A stretch of DNA of 64,000 bases from Hymenobacter monticola. GTDB lineage: Bacteria > Bacteroidota > Bacteroidia > Cytophagales > Hymenobacteraceae. The position numbers and the translations under genes are program-made. Numbering within the stretch: the stretch's first letter is position 1; each line of letters opens with the position of its first letter. A model generated the notes under the pieces. The model saw nothing but the letters and a program-made list of their open reading frames with translations. It did not search any database and had not been told where the DNA came from. Below, in pieces: positions 33,843 through 42,353 of this stretch. The stretch spans positions 248,001-312,000 of the forward strand of contig NZ_CP094534.1 of the NCBI RefSeq assembly GCF_022811645.1. The letters run 5' to 3'.

Positions 33843-34819
33843 ACCAGTTCCAATACGTGCGGCCCACCAAGCAGCAGGCCGCCATCGACGTGGTGGCTAA
33901 GGACGCCAACGCCGCCTTCATCGCCGGCGGCACCAACCTCGTCGATTTGATGAAGCGCGGCGTGATGACGCCCCAGAAGCTGGTCGACATCAACCGCCTG
34001 CCGCTGCGCCAGATTGAGCGCGCCGGCAGCGGCCTCCGCATCGGCGCGCTGGCCCTGAACTCGGCCGTGGCCGACGACCGGCTGGTGCGCGAGAAGCATC
34101 CGCTGCTGGCCCTGGCCCTCAACGCCGGCGCCAGCCCGCAACTGCGCAACATGGCCACCGTGGGCGGCAACATGCTGCAGCGCACCCGCTGCCCCTATTT
34201 CTACGACACCACCATGCCCTGCAACAAGCGCCAGCCCGGCTCCGGCTGCGGCGCGCTCGAAGGCATCAACCGCATGCACGCCATCTTCGGCTTTTCGGAT
34301 AAGTGCATTGCCGTGCACCCCTCCGACATGAGCGTGGCCCTCGTCGCCCTTGATGCCACCGTGCTGCTCAGCGGCCCCAAAGGCGACCGGAAGCTGGCCT
34401 TTGCCGACTTCCATCGCCTGCCCGGCGACACGCCCCAGCGCGACACCAACCTGGAACCCGGTGAGCTGATAACGGCCGTGGAAATCCCAGACAGTCCCTT
34501 CACCAAGCACGTGCACTACCAGAAAGTGCGCGAGCGGGCCAGCTACGCCTTCGCCCTGCTATCGGTCGCCGCGGCGCTGGATATGGATGGCAACACCATC
34601 AAGGCGGCGCGACTGGCCATGGGCGGCGTGGCCCACAAGCCCTGGCGCCTCGCGGCGGCCGAGCAGGCGCTGGTGGGCCAGCCCGCCACGGAAGAAACCT
34701 TCCGCCAGGCGGCGGCCGTGGCCATGCAGGGCGCCAAAGCCTTCAAGCACAACGAATACAAGCTGCGGCTTGGCCCCAATGCCATTGTGCAGGCCCTGAA
34801 AACAGCAGCAGCGGCTTAA
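33839..34819 (+). CDS. FAD-binding subunit of the molybdenum hydroxylase (YagS/PaoB-like)
   Basis: The 326-residue protein starts at 33839, overlapping the preceding stop. The FAD site shows as FIAGGTNLVDLMKRG and ATVGGNML. A group of cysteines in RCPYFYDTTMPCNKRQPGSGC and DKCIAVHPSD matches the extra [4Fe-4S] cluster known from PaoB. It takes electrons from the 2Fe-2S subunit. It has no signal of its own and would be carried out by the Tat signal of the small subunit. Confidence 0.92.
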   Translation: MNQFQYVRPTKQQAAIDVVAKDANAAFIAGGTNLVDLMKRGVMTPQKLVDINRLPLRQIERAGSGLRIGALALNSAVADDRLVREKHPLLALALNAGASPQLRNMATVGGNMLQRTRCPYFYDTTMPCNKRQPGSGCGALEGINRMHAIFGFSDKCIAVHPSDMSVALVALDATVLLSGPKGDRKLAFADFHRLPGDTPQRDTNLEPGELITAVEIPDSPFTKHVHYQKVRERASYAFALLSVAAALDMDGNTIKAARLAMGGVAHKPWRLAAAEQALVGQPATEETFRQAAAVAMQGAKAFKHNEYKLRLGPNAIVQALKTAAAA

Positions 34820-34871
34820 AAAACTCATGCCGAGCGGAGCAACGCAGGGGGCTTACATCGCCTGCCTGGCT

Positions 34872-34970
34872 CCCCCTCTCCTTTGGGAGAGGGGGCCGGG
34901 GGGTGAGGCGCCCACCAGAACGAATCGGTAAAAATGCTGCGCTCTGCATGACGTTCTTTTTCAGCATTTC
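34872..34970. repeat. REP-like repeat inside the yagTSR operon
   Basis: A perfect 10-bp stem (34872-34881 with 34886-34895, CCCCCTCTCC and complement) is followed by a G-rich run and by a GCTGCGCTC/GCATGACGTTC unit at about 34950-34970, the same core as at 7236-7269 and 28083-28277. It fills the 163-base gap before the catalytic subunit gene. Confidence 0.65.
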
Positions 34971-34982
34971 TTCTCTCCAGAT

Positions 34983-37220
34983 ATGAAAACTCCAGAAAAG
35001 CACATCGGCAAGCCGATGAACCGGGTGGACGGCCGCCAGAAAGTGACCGGCGCGGCCACTTACTCGGCCGAGTACGAGCTGCCGGGCCTCGTGTACGGCG
35101 TGCTGGTGGGCAGCACCATTGCCAAGGGCCGCCTCACGGGCATCGACACCAAGGCCGCCGAGCGGGCGCCGGGCGTGCTGGCCGTCGTCACGCACCTAAA
35201 CGCGCCCAAGACGCCGGGCAGCAAGCCAGTGGGCAAAGACCCCTCGCAGCCCCAAACGGTGGGCAGCGCCCTGCGCATTTTCACCGACGACCAGATTCGC
35301 TTCAACGACCAGCCCATTGCCGTGGTGGTGGCCGACACGCTGGAGCGCGCCCGCTTCGCTGCCCGGCTGGTGAAGGGCCAGTATGCCCAAGAAAAGCACC
35401 AGACCAACCTGGAAGCCAACAAGCCGCAGGCCTTCCTGCCCACTTCGGCCAAGAAAAACCCGAAGTCGCCGATGAACGACTACCAGCGCGGCCAGGCCGA
35501 TGCCTACAAAACCGGCGCCATCAAGCTGGAGCAGGAATATGTGATTCCGACCGAGGTGCACCACCCCATGGAATTACAGGCCATCACGGCACACTGGGAG
35601 GCGCCCGACCGCCTCACGCTTTACGACAAAACCCAGGGCACCATGGCCACCCGGCGCGATTTCGCCAAGGAATGGGGCCTGCCCGAAGAGAATGTGAAGG
35701 TGATAGCCACCTACGTGGGCGGCGCGTTTGGCAACGCGCTGCACAGCTGGCCGCACGAGTCGGCCGCCATTATTGCCGCTAAAGTGGTAAACCGCCCGGT
35801 AAAGCTGATGCTGACCCGCGAGCAGATGTTTACGATGGTGGGCTACCGGCCGCACACCTGGCAGAAGGTGGGCATGAGCGCCACGCCCGACGGCAAAATC
35901 ACGGCCATCACCCACGAAAGCATCGGCCAGACATCTACCTACGAGGAGTTTACGGAGTCAACGTTGGCCCAGACGCGGATGATGTACGAGTCGCCGAATC
36001 TGACCACGCGCTACCGCCTGGCGTCCCTCAACGTGGGCTCGCCCATCTGGATGCGCGGGCCGGGCGAGGCCACCGGCGCCTTCGCCCTCGAATCGGCCAT
36101 GGACGAAATGGCTTACCTGCTGAAGCTCGACCCGCTGGAATTTCGCCTGCGCAACTACACCGAGAAAGACCCCGAAAATGGCAAGCCCTGGAGCAGCAAG
36201 TTTCTGAAGGAATGCTACCAGTTGGGCGCCGAGCGCGTGGGCTGGAACCAGCGCAAACTGGCGCCCGGCGCCGTGCGCGACGGCGACTGGCTGGTGGGCT
36301 ACGGCATGGGCGTGGGCACCTTCGGGGCGCACCGCGGCTCCTCCAAAGCCAGCGCCCAGCTGCTGCCCAACGGCACCGTGCTGCTGCAAAGCGCCGTCAC
36401 CGACATCGGCCCCGGCACCGGCACAGCTATGACCCAGATTGCGGCCGACACGCTGGGCTTGGCGCCCGCCAAAATCCGGTTTGAGTGGGGCAATTCCGAC
36501 TTTGCGCAGGCCCCCACCCAGGGTGGCTCGGCCATTGTAAACACCGTGGGCCCGGCCGTGCAGGAAGCCTGCCTGGCCCTGAAAGACAAGTTGCGTGAGC
36601 TAGCCAGCGCCGGCAATGCCGCCTTTGCCTCAGCTAAAAAGGAAGACGTGTTGTTTGCCGACAACCACCTCACGCTGAATGGCAACGACTCTGCCCGCGC
36701 CAGCTACACCGACCTGGTGAAGCAGGCCGGTGGCACTGCCGTCACGGTGCAGGCTAAGCCTGATGGCGAGAACAGCCAGAAGTATTCCATGTACTCGTTT
36801 TCGGTGCATTTTGCCCAGGTGCGGGTGCACGTCCTCACCGGCGAGGTGCGGGTGAGCAAGCTGGTGAGCTGCGCCGACGCGGGTACCATCATCAACGAGA
36901 AAACCGCTGGCAACCAGATGAAGGGCGGCGCCGTGGGCGGCATCGGCATGGCCCTGATGGAGCACGCCATCATCGACGACCGGTTCGGCCGCTACGTGAC
37001 CAAGGACCTGGCCGACTACCACGTGCCCGTACACGCCGACGCCCCCGACATCCAGGTGGCCTTTGTGAACCAGCCCGACCCGTACGTGAACGCGCTGGGC
37101 ACCAAGGGAATCGGTGAAATTGCCACCATCGGCGTGGCCCCGGCCATCGCCAATGCGGTGTTCAACGCCACCGGCAAGCGCGTGCGCGAACTGCCCATCA
37201 CGCCCGACAAGCTGGTGTAG
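34983..37220 (+). CDS. Molybdopterin-binding catalytic subunit (YagR/PaoC-like aldehyde oxidoreductase)
   Basis: The 745-residue protein belongs to the xanthine oxidase family large subunits. It has the N-terminal domain start KHIGKPMNRVDGRQKVTGAATYSAEY, the GGAFG loop (YVGGAFGNALHSWPHE), RGPGEATGAFALESAMDE and, near the end, the active-site Glu in GTKGIGEIATIG, which activates the Mo-bound hydroxyl. Substrates of relatives are aldehydes or N-heterocycles; the exact one cannot be read here. It completes the operon with the Tat-exported small subunit and the FAD subunit. A dedicated molybdenum cofactor chaperone is not visible in the window. Confidence 0.92.
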   Translation: MKTPEKHIGKPMNRVDGRQKVTGAATYSAEYELPGLVYGVLVGSTIAKGRLTGIDTKAAERAPGVLAVVTHLNAPKTPGSKPVGKDPSQPQTVGSALRIFTDDQIRFNDQPIAVVVADTLERARFAARLVKGQYAQEKHQTNLEANKPQAFLPTSAKKNPKSPMNDYQRGQADAYKTGAIKLEQEYVIPTEVHHPMELQAITAHWEAPDRLTLYDKTQGTMATRRDFAKEWGLPEENVKVIATYVGGAFGNALHSWPHESAAIIAAKVVNRPVKLMLTREQMFTMVGYRPHTWQKVGMSATPDGKITAITHESIGQTSTYEEFTESTLAQTRMMYESPNLTTRYRLASLNVGSPIWMRGPGEATGAFALESAMDEMAYLLKLDPLEFRLRNYTEKDPENGKPWSSKFLKECYQLGAERVGWNQRKLAPGAVRDGDWLVGYGMGVGTFGAHRGSSKASAQLLPNGTVLLQSAVTDIGPGTGTAMTQIAADTLGLAPAKIRFEWGNSDFAQAPTQGGSAIVNTVGPAVQEACLALKDKLRELASAGNAAFASAKKEDVLFADNHLTLNGNDSARASYTDLVKQAGGTAVTVQAKPDGENSQKYSMYSFSVHFAQVRVHVLTGEVRVSKLVSCADAGTIINEKTAGNQMKGGAVGGIGMALMEHAIIDDRFGRYVTKDLADYHVPVHADAPDIQVAFVNQPDPYVNALGTKGIGEIATIGVAPAIANAVFNATGKRVRELPITPDKLV

Positions 37221-37256
37221 CGGCTGAGCCGGCTTAGCACCTGACAGCCATAAAAA

Positions 37257-37287
37257 ACCAAGTCCCGCTGCGTGCGCGGGACTTGGT
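37257..37287 (-). terminator. 12-bp terminator for the minus-strand gene at 37426-37761
   Basis: Arms 37257-37268 and 37276-37287 are reverse complements; the A-run on the left gives a T-run only for minus-strand transcription, so it serves the small gene at 37426-37761 and could also slow the convergent yagR transcript. Confidence 0.75.
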
Positions 37288-37425
37288 GCGAACACCTGCG
37301 CCCCCACGCCTGTCTGCAACGACCGGAGCTTCCGGGGAGGCAAGGCAGCCCAAAGCTCCGCTCAGCCAACCCGCACAGTCCGACGAGCAGCAACCGGGCG
37401 GTGCGTTGTGCTTTCCAACGTCTTG

Positions 37426-37761
37426 CTACGGTTTTGGGGCCCTGACGAAGACCAGCGTCGTGACCGTGCTCGAGGCAGTTGGAGTTCCGCTGAAGGTACT
37501 CTGCAAGGTATAGCCCGCTTGATAGAGCTTGAGCATTAAGCGGTGGCAACCTTCAGCGGAAGCCATCAGCGACTTATCCCGGACACCGTTGTCAAATTTC
37601 AGGATTTCCGTTTTGCCTTCCCCGTACGTGAGGGCCAATTGGGTGGAGGTATCATATTCATGAACCCGTACCACTGCGATATCCGGAGTTGCTGTCTGCG
37701 CCAACACCGGATTTACACTCAGCGCCCACAGGCACGCTCCCAGGAAGAGTAGTTTTTTCAT
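37426..37761 (-). CDS. Small secreted protein of unknown function
   Basis: The 111-residue protein has a clear signal peptide (MKKLLFLGACLWALSVNPVLAQ) when started at the ATG at 37761. The mature part has alternating beta-like segments (DIAVVRVHEY, STQLALTYGEGKTEIL, TVTTLVFVRA) and a central helix with one Cys (EGCHRLMLKLYQAGY). I do not recognise the family. It is bounded by its own terminator, so it is a single-gene unit. Confidence 0.7.
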   Translation of the reverse strand: MKKLLFLGACLWALSVNPVLAQTATPDIAVVRVHEYDTSTQLALTYGEGKTEILKFDNGVRDKSLMASAEGCHRLMLKLYQAGYTLQSTFSGTPTASSTVTTLVFVRAPKP

Positions 37762-38008
37762 GCCGGCGAAAGTAAGGTTGGTCCGACCTTCTGTTGTTCC
37801 CCACCGCCACGGCTCTTCGGGGCAGCAGTCTACCCAGTGCGTGCCGCTCACGCCGGGTTGTGCCCGCCGGTGAGCGGCCGTGGGGCACCGCGCTTGGCTT
37901 GTTCTCGGAATCATAACCTACGGTACTTGTGTTATACCGGCAGGGCAGCTACTATTGCATTAGTGGACACCAGCTGCTGGCCAAGCTGAGGAAACACCAG
38001 AGCCGTAC
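37762..38008. other. Intergenic stretch without a recognisable gene
   Basis: Together with the following hairpin this is about 300 bases between two small divergent genes. It has GC-rich and AT-rich parts, no open frame with gene-like features and no clear consensus promoter. Confidence 0.5.
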
Positions 38009-38039
38009 CAAAAGGCCAGCCTCATCCGCTGGCCTTTTG
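38009..38039. terminator. 12-bp hairpin just upstream of the 88-residue gene
   Basis: Arms 38009-38020 and 38028-38039 (CAAAAGGCCAGC and complement) form a stem followed by a T-rich run. It lies 22 bases before the ATG at 38062, so either the next gene has a promoter in the AT-rich spacer or the hairpin is part of its leader, as at pyrE. Confidence 0.6.
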
Positions 38040-38061
38040 TAATTTTTTGTAATTTTAATTT

Positions 38062-38328
38062 ATGGAAGTAACCAACCACACCCTTGCCGAAGCCACGAGC
38101 ACCGCGCCGTTCATCGATTACGCCGTGTGTGTAGACGACAGCAACCGCCCCGCCAAGCACGTAGGCGATTGGCCCGTCGAGGGCCAGGTTTACCCCGTGC
38201 GCGTCACGGAGGGCAAGGCCGAAGGAACGGACCTGGTGCACGTGCTGGGCTTTCAGGGCGAAGCGCCCTATTTCAACGCCTTCAGCCAGCACCGATTTGA
38301 AATCATCGAGCGGGTGTGGCTCAATTAG
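38062..38328 (+). CDS. Small cytoplasmic protein of unknown function (88 residues)
   Basis: The protein has beta-like segments in a pattern (DYAVCVDDSNRP, EGQVYPVRVTEGKA, DLVHVLGFQGEAPYFNAF, FEIIERV) that suggests a small barrel or SH3-like fold. There is no signal peptide. It is flanked by hairpins on both sides and so forms its own unit. I do not recognise the family; the codon use and clear boundaries support a real gene. Confidence 0.65.
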   Translation: MEVTNHTLAEATSTAPFIDYAVCVDDSNRPAKHVGDWPVEGQVYPVRVTEGKAEGTDLVHVLGFQGEAPYFNAFSQHRFEIIERVWLN

Positions 38329-38347
38329 CCTTTGGCGCCCCGTACGC

Positions 38348-38377
38348 AAAAGCCCCGGCCGGTTGGTCGGGGCTTTT
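38348..38377 (+). terminator. 10-bp terminator after the 88-residue gene
   Basis: Arms AAAAGCCCCG (38348-38357) and complement (38368-38377), followed by T's, start 19 bases after the TAG. Confidence 0.8.
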
Positions 38378-38618
38378 TGATTTTCTCTTGGAGAGTGGGC
38401 GTCACCAGTTCGGGCGCCGAACCTGGTCGGCGCAGACCATAGAATTTTGAGAGGTTGGGCCCATCACAGGAGCACCAGCGGCAGAACCGGGCCAGGCAGG
38501 CCAGCGCAATGGGCTGGGTAGCAAGGCGCGAGGCGAAGACACTTAGCGCATTCTTTGCCGCCCGCGCACTTCTCCACATGTTTAGTGAAACCGGGGGCAA
38601 AACCGGGCTCGCAAAATA

Positions 38619-38651
38619 AAAATGCCCAATACGTGATGTATTGGGCATTTT
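38619..38651 (-). terminator. 14-bp terminator of the tRNA-Val gene
   Basis: Arms 38619-38632 and 38638-38651 are exact complements with a T-run on the minus strand, 3 bases beyond the 3' end of the tRNA. Confidence 0.88.
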
Positions 38652-38654
38652 CGT

Positions 38655-38728
38655 GAAGCGTATTGGGCTCGAACCAACGACCTCCACCGTGTCAGGGTGG
38701 CGCTCTGAACCAACTGAGCTAACACTCC
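38655..38728 (-). tRNA. tRNA-Val (anticodon GAC)
   Basis: On the minus strand a full cloverleaf of 74 bases can be drawn. The acceptor stem pairs GGAGTGT with ACGCTTC (G-U pairs included), the D arm is GCTC...GAGC, the anticodon stem is CCACC/GGTGG around the loop CTGACAC with anticodon GAC, and the T arm is GTTGG-TTCGAGC-CCAAT. CCA is not encoded. A terminator follows directly. The 240 bases between this unit and the small gene to the left hold nothing recognised. Confidence 0.95.
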
Positions 38729-38921
38729 GGAATAGGCCTGCCTGAGCGGCGGCGCGGCCCCAAAGGTAGCGCCTGCCGGCGCTTGATGTACCAGCCGGGG
38801 CGGCTTTTTTTGCCGGGCGCTGGCAGCAGGGGCAACTTTGCCGGCCTCGGGAAAGTATAGGGGCAAACGGGAATAGTAATCTTCCCGGGCCACTGGCCTC
38901 ATTTCCTTACCCTCTTTCACC

Positions 38922-39602
38922 ATGAAAAAGATTTTTCTATTTCTGCTGCTTGCCGTGGCCTCCGGGCCGGCTGCTTTTGCCCAAGCTGCCCCCGGCGGCT
39001 CTCAATCATCGAAGGACTACACCGGTGGCGCCGTCACGGAATCCGGCAACACCGGCTTCGGCATCAAGGGCGGCTACAACCTCAACGGCCTGCGCGGCGA
39101 CGGCGTGAAGGGCATCGACCGCCAAGCCCGTAGCGACTTCCATGCCGGTGTTTACGGCCAGTTTGGCTTTGATGACTTCTCGTCCATCCAGGCTGAGCTG
39201 CTGTATTCGCGCCAGGGTTTTGAGGCCAACACCGGCCCCAATGGCGGGAGCCAGCGCTTCCGCATGGACTATCTGATGCTGCCCGTGATGTACGTGGGCA
39301 ACTTTACCGACAACCTGAGCTTCCACGTGGGGCCGCAGGTGTCGCTGCTCAACAACATCCGCAAGGACGAGCAGTCGCTCGACGCGAAAGACAACGGGTT
39401 TAACTCGTTTGACTTTGGCGGCGTGGCCGGCCTGGAGGCCCGCATCGGTCCGGCCCGCGTTGGCGCCCGCTACAACCTGTTCCTAGGCAAAGTTTTTGAG
39501 GACGGCCCCAGCAAGGTGACGACGGTGGCCAGCCAATTCGCCAACAGCAAGCTCTACAACAACATGCTGCAAGTGTACGTGGGCATCGGCTTCACGCAAT
39601 AA
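38922..39602 (+). CDS. Outer-membrane beta-barrel protein (PorT-like), first of two tandem paralogues
   Basis: The 226-residue protein has a signal peptide (MKKIFLFLLLAVASGPAAFAQ) and alternating strands of the small porin-like barrel family: GFGIKGGYNLNGL, FHAGVYGQFGF, SIQAELLYSRQGF, YLMLPVMYVGNF, LSFHVGPQVSLL, GLEARIGPARVGARYNLFLG, with an aromatic-ending last strand MLQVYVGIGFTQ. Such proteins are abundant in Bacteroidota outer membranes, usually with unknown ligands. The next gene is about half identical by eye, so this is a recent duplication. A terminator lies between them. Confidence 0.85.
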   Translation: MKKIFLFLLLAVASGPAAFAQAAPGGSQSSKDYTGGAVTESGNTGFGIKGGYNLNGLRGDGVKGIDRQARSDFHAGVYGQFGFDDFSSIQAELLYSRQGFEANTGPNGGSQRFRMDYLMLPVMYVGNFTDNLSFHVGPQVSLLNNIRKDEQSLDAKDNGFNSFDFGGVAGLEARIGPARVGARYNLFLGKVFEDGPSKVTTVASQFANSKLYNNMLQVYVGIGFTQ

Positions 39603-39626
39603 GCAGCGCTATGCTTCGATTCTTCA

Positions 39627-39654
39627 AAAAGGAGGCCTTCGGGCCTCCTTTTTT
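39627..39654 (+). terminator. 12-bp terminator with TTCG loop
   Basis: Arms 39627-39638 and 39643-39654 are exact complements around the stable tetraloop TTCG, with a T-run after the second arm. It separates the two tandem barrel genes. Confidence 0.9.
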
Positions 39655-39733
39655 TATTTCTGGTGCATGCCCCAACGGCAACCTTGGCCGAAGGGGCACG
39701 TTTCCTCAAGCATTCCAATCATTGCTTTTCGTC

Positions 39734-40417
39734 ATGAAAACAGCCTTATTCACCCTGGCACTGGGCTTGGCGCTGGCCCCGGCCGTGCACGCCCAGCAGG
39801 GGCCCGGCGTGGGCTCCTCCACCGACTACGTGGCCACCGACGGCACCGAGTCGCGCAATACCGGCTTCGGCATCAAGGGCGGTTACAACCTGGCCAGCAT
39901 TCAGGGCACGGGCGCCAGCCTGTTCACCAACCGCGACAACCTGAAAGATTTTCACGCGGGCGTGTATGGCCAATTCGGGTTCAACAACTTCGCCTCGCTG
40001 ATGGTGGAGCTGCTGTACTCGCGCAAGGGCTACCGCACCGACTACCTCGGCACCGCCACCCGCGACACCCGCCTCGACTACCTGGAGCTGCCCATCCTCT
40101 TCGTGGGCAACCTCACCGAAACGCTCAGCATCCACGTGGGGCCGCAGGTGTCGCTGCTCACCAACGTGCGCAACGGCGATGCCACCGTGGACATCGGCGA
40201 CAACGGCTACAACAGCCTCGACTACGGCGCCATTGCCGGCGCCGAGGCCCGCCTGGGCTTCGCCAAATTGGGCGCCCGCTTCGATTGGAGCCTGGGCAAG
40301 GTGTACAAGGACGGCACCGTGCTGCGCTACAACACGAGCACGGGCGCGGCCATCGGCGACAACAACATCCGCAACCAGGTATTCCAAGTGTACCTGGGGC
40401 TGGGCTTCAAGCATTAG
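39734..40417 (+). CDS. Outer-membrane beta-barrel protein, second tandem paralogue
   Basis: The 227-residue protein starts at 39734 with signal peptide MKTALFTLALGLALAPAVHAQ. It shares with the preceding gene the order and wording of strands: NTGFGIKGGYNL, DFHAGVYGQFGF, VELLYSRKGY, LDYLELPILFVGNLTE, HVGPQVSLLTN, and the last strand VFQVYLGLGFKH. Differences are concentrated in the loops, as expected for surface-exposed parts under selection. The next gene begins 8 bases after its stop. Confidence 0.85.
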   Translation: MKTALFTLALGLALAPAVHAQQGPGVGSSTDYVATDGTESRNTGFGIKGGYNLASIQGTGASLFTNRDNLKDFHAGVYGQFGFNNFASLMVELLYSRKGYRTDYLGTATRDTRLDYLELPILFVGNLTETLSIHVGPQVSLLTNVRNGDATVDIGDNGYNSLDYGAIAGAEARLGFAKLGARFDWSLGKVYKDGTVLRYNTSTGAAIGDNNIRNQVFQVYLGLGFKH

Positions 40418-40425
40418 CCCTGCCA

Positions 40426-40923
40426 ATGCCCGCGCTCGACCTAGCGGCGCTGGACCACGCCCGCGAAATGCTGCTGGGCCGGGCGCTGGCCGTGCTGGCC
40501 GCCTGGGCCCTGCTCAATCTGCTGGTGAGCGGCACCTTTGTGAAGCAAGCCGACCGCCGCTTTGCGCCCTACTATTTCCACGGCATGAATGTGGGCTGGG
40601 GCCTGGTAAACACCGTGCTGGCCTGCTGGGGCATCCTGCACCTGCGGTTTACCTCCCCGCCGAGCCTGCGACTGGCCGAGCTGGTGGCCGCACAGCTCCA
40701 CAACGAAAACTTGTTCATGCTAAACACCGGCCTCGACGTGGCTTACGTGATGACGGGGTTTTACCTGCGCGCGCTGGCGGCAACGCCGGGCCGGGCCGAT
40801 GCCTCGCGCCTGGATGGCTTCGGCCGGTCGTTGTGGGTGCAGGGTGGTTTCCTGCTGGTGTTTGATGCGGCGGTGTGGGGCCTGTTGCACGGGCAAGGCC
40901 GGGCGTGGATTCCATTACTTTAA
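40426..40923 (+). CDS. Integral membrane protein of unknown function (165 residues)
   Basis: The protein starts at 40426 and has about four hydrophobic helices: ALAVLAAWALLNLLVSG, VGWGLVNTVLACWGILHL, LFMLNTGLDVAYVMTGFYL and WVQGGFLLVFDAAVWGLLH. Conserved-looking polar positions (RRFAPYYFHGMN, HNENLFMLNTGLD) lie between them. I recognise this only as an uncharacterised Bacteroidota membrane protein type. It follows the barrel gene by 8 bases, suggesting a common transcript, though a functional link is not obvious. Confidence 0.75.
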   Translation: MPALDLAALDHAREMLLGRALAVLAAWALLNLLVSGTFVKQADRRFAPYYFHGMNVGWGLVNTVLACWGILHLRFTSPPSLRLAELVAAQLHNENLFMLNTGLDVAYVMTGFYLRALAATPGRADASRLDGFGRSLWVQGGFLLVFDAAVWGLLHGQGRAWIPLL

Positions 40924-41145
40924 CCGCCCGGTAACACATAGCTCATATCTCAATTTGGGAACGAAATCCAGATTGGAGAAAATACCGTTTCTTTCATCGG
41001 GCAATTAGGCCAGTAAGTCGGTCAAAGAGGCGGTTTCAACTTATTTATCTTTTAGTAATCACGCTGATAGATGAATTTTGGATTCCTATTAAGGGCACCG
41101 GCTTGATAACCATCATTTGCCAGTTAGTACATTTTAGGAATCGTT

Positions 41146-42321
41146 ATGCGCCTTTTTACTCTCGCCGTTTTTTGCTTTTTGTCACTGGCTTCCCTTTCCG
41201 GGACGGTCGCCAGCACCCTCGACCGCTCCGAGGCGGTGGCCGTGACCAGCCCCGCCGGTGGCGTGCGCCTCAACGGCATCTTGCGGCTGCCCACAGGCCA
41301 GGGGCCTTTCCCGGCAGCGGTGCTGCTGCCCGAGCGCGGCGTGGATGCCAGCAACCCCCACTCGGCCGATAACCAGCTACTGAATGGCCTGGCCGACTAT
41401 CTGGTACGCCAGGGCGTAGCGGTGTTGCGCCTGCACGAGCGGGGACGCGGCGGCTCGGGCGGCTCGGCGGCCACCACCACGCTAGCCGAGCGGTCGGCCG
41501 ATGCCATTGCGGCCCTCAACTACCTGCGCACCCGGCCCCAGGTAGACGTTACCCGCCTAGGCCTCATCGGCCACGGCGAGGGGGCCAACGTGGCCCTGCT
41601 GGCTGGCGCGCAGCCGCTGGCGCCCACGTTTGTGGTGGCCATGGCCGCCGCGGGCCTGCCCGGCCGCGAAGTGCTGGCCACCCAGCCCGCTATGTACGGC
41701 AAGGTGCTGGGCAACGACTCGACCGACGTGCAGCGCGCCCGCAAGTATCGGCTCGACATGCTGGCTGCCGAGCAGGAAGCCGCCAAGATGCGCCTGAACG
41801 GCTCCAACGCTGCCCAGGTGCAGACCTACCTCGACCAGCAGCGCCTGCGCCAGAAAGCCGCCATGCGCCGCGACGAAGAAGCCCTCATCAAGCAGCAGCG
41901 GGCCATGCTCGAAATCGTGCGCCAAACCCCCGACAACGGCCAGGCACAGGCCATTCTGGGCAACATGCTGCGCCAGCGCTACCCCGGCATCGCCCCTACC
42001 GACCTGCAAGCCAGCGTGCAAACCCTTACCACGCCCGCCTACCGCAGCTACCTCAGCTTCGACCCGCAGCCCGATCTGCCCGGCGTGAAGTGCCCCGTGC
42101 TGCTGCTGCAGGGCGAGGCCGACCGGGAGGTGAACGCCGCCGCCAACCTCACGGCCCTCCGCAAAGGCCTGCGCAACAACGCCCGCGTGGCCGAGCTGCG
42201 CTACCCCAACCTCAACCACGCCTTGCAATTTGCCAGCGACACGCCCGCCGAAGCCGCTTCCGCCGCCTTCAACCCCGATACGCCGGCGGATGTCTACAAG
42301 TGGATAAGCAGTCAGAAGTAA
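41146..42321 (+). CDS. Secreted alpha/beta-hydrolase-fold protein lacking the nucleophile Ser
   Basis: The 391-residue protein has a signal peptide (MRLFTLAVFCFLSLASLSGTVA). It resembles the dienelactone hydrolase/acyl-peptidase-like group found in this phylum, with LNGILRLPTGQGPFPAAVLLPERG at the start, HERGRGGSGG before the nucleophile elbow, and the acid and His regions LLLQGEADREV and NLNHALQ. The elbow itself reads GLIGHGEGAN, where relatives have GHSEG, so residue 144 is Gly rather than Ser. A helical cap of about 100 residues, rich in Gln, Arg and Ala, lies between. It may be a non-catalytic binding protein, or use another residue. Confidence 0.8.
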   Translation: MRLFTLAVFCFLSLASLSGTVASTLDRSEAVAVTSPAGGVRLNGILRLPTGQGPFPAAVLLPERGVDASNPHSADNQLLNGLADYLVRQGVAVLRLHERGRGGSGGSAATTTLAERSADAIAALNYLRTRPQVDVTRLGLIGHGEGANVALLAGAQPLAPTFVVAMAAAGLPGREVLATQPAMYGKVLGNDSTDVQRARKYRLDMLAAEQEAAKMRLNGSNAAQVQTYLDQQRLRQKAAMRRDEEALIKQQRAMLEIVRQTPDNGQAQAILGNMLRQRYPGIAPTDLQASVQTLTTPAYRSYLSFDPQPDLPGVKCPVLLLQGEADREVNAAANLTALRKGLRNNARVAELRYPNLNHALQFASDTPAEAASAAFNPDTPADVYKWISSQK

Positions 42322-42353
42322 GGCCCCGGCTGTTGTTACAGGACGGAACGCCT

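Noticed and set aside
38325..38687. 120-residue minus-strand frame beginning MEVVGSSPIRF
   Set aside because: Its start is the translated 3' half of tRNA-Val and its terminator, a well-known artefact; the rest has no gene-like character.
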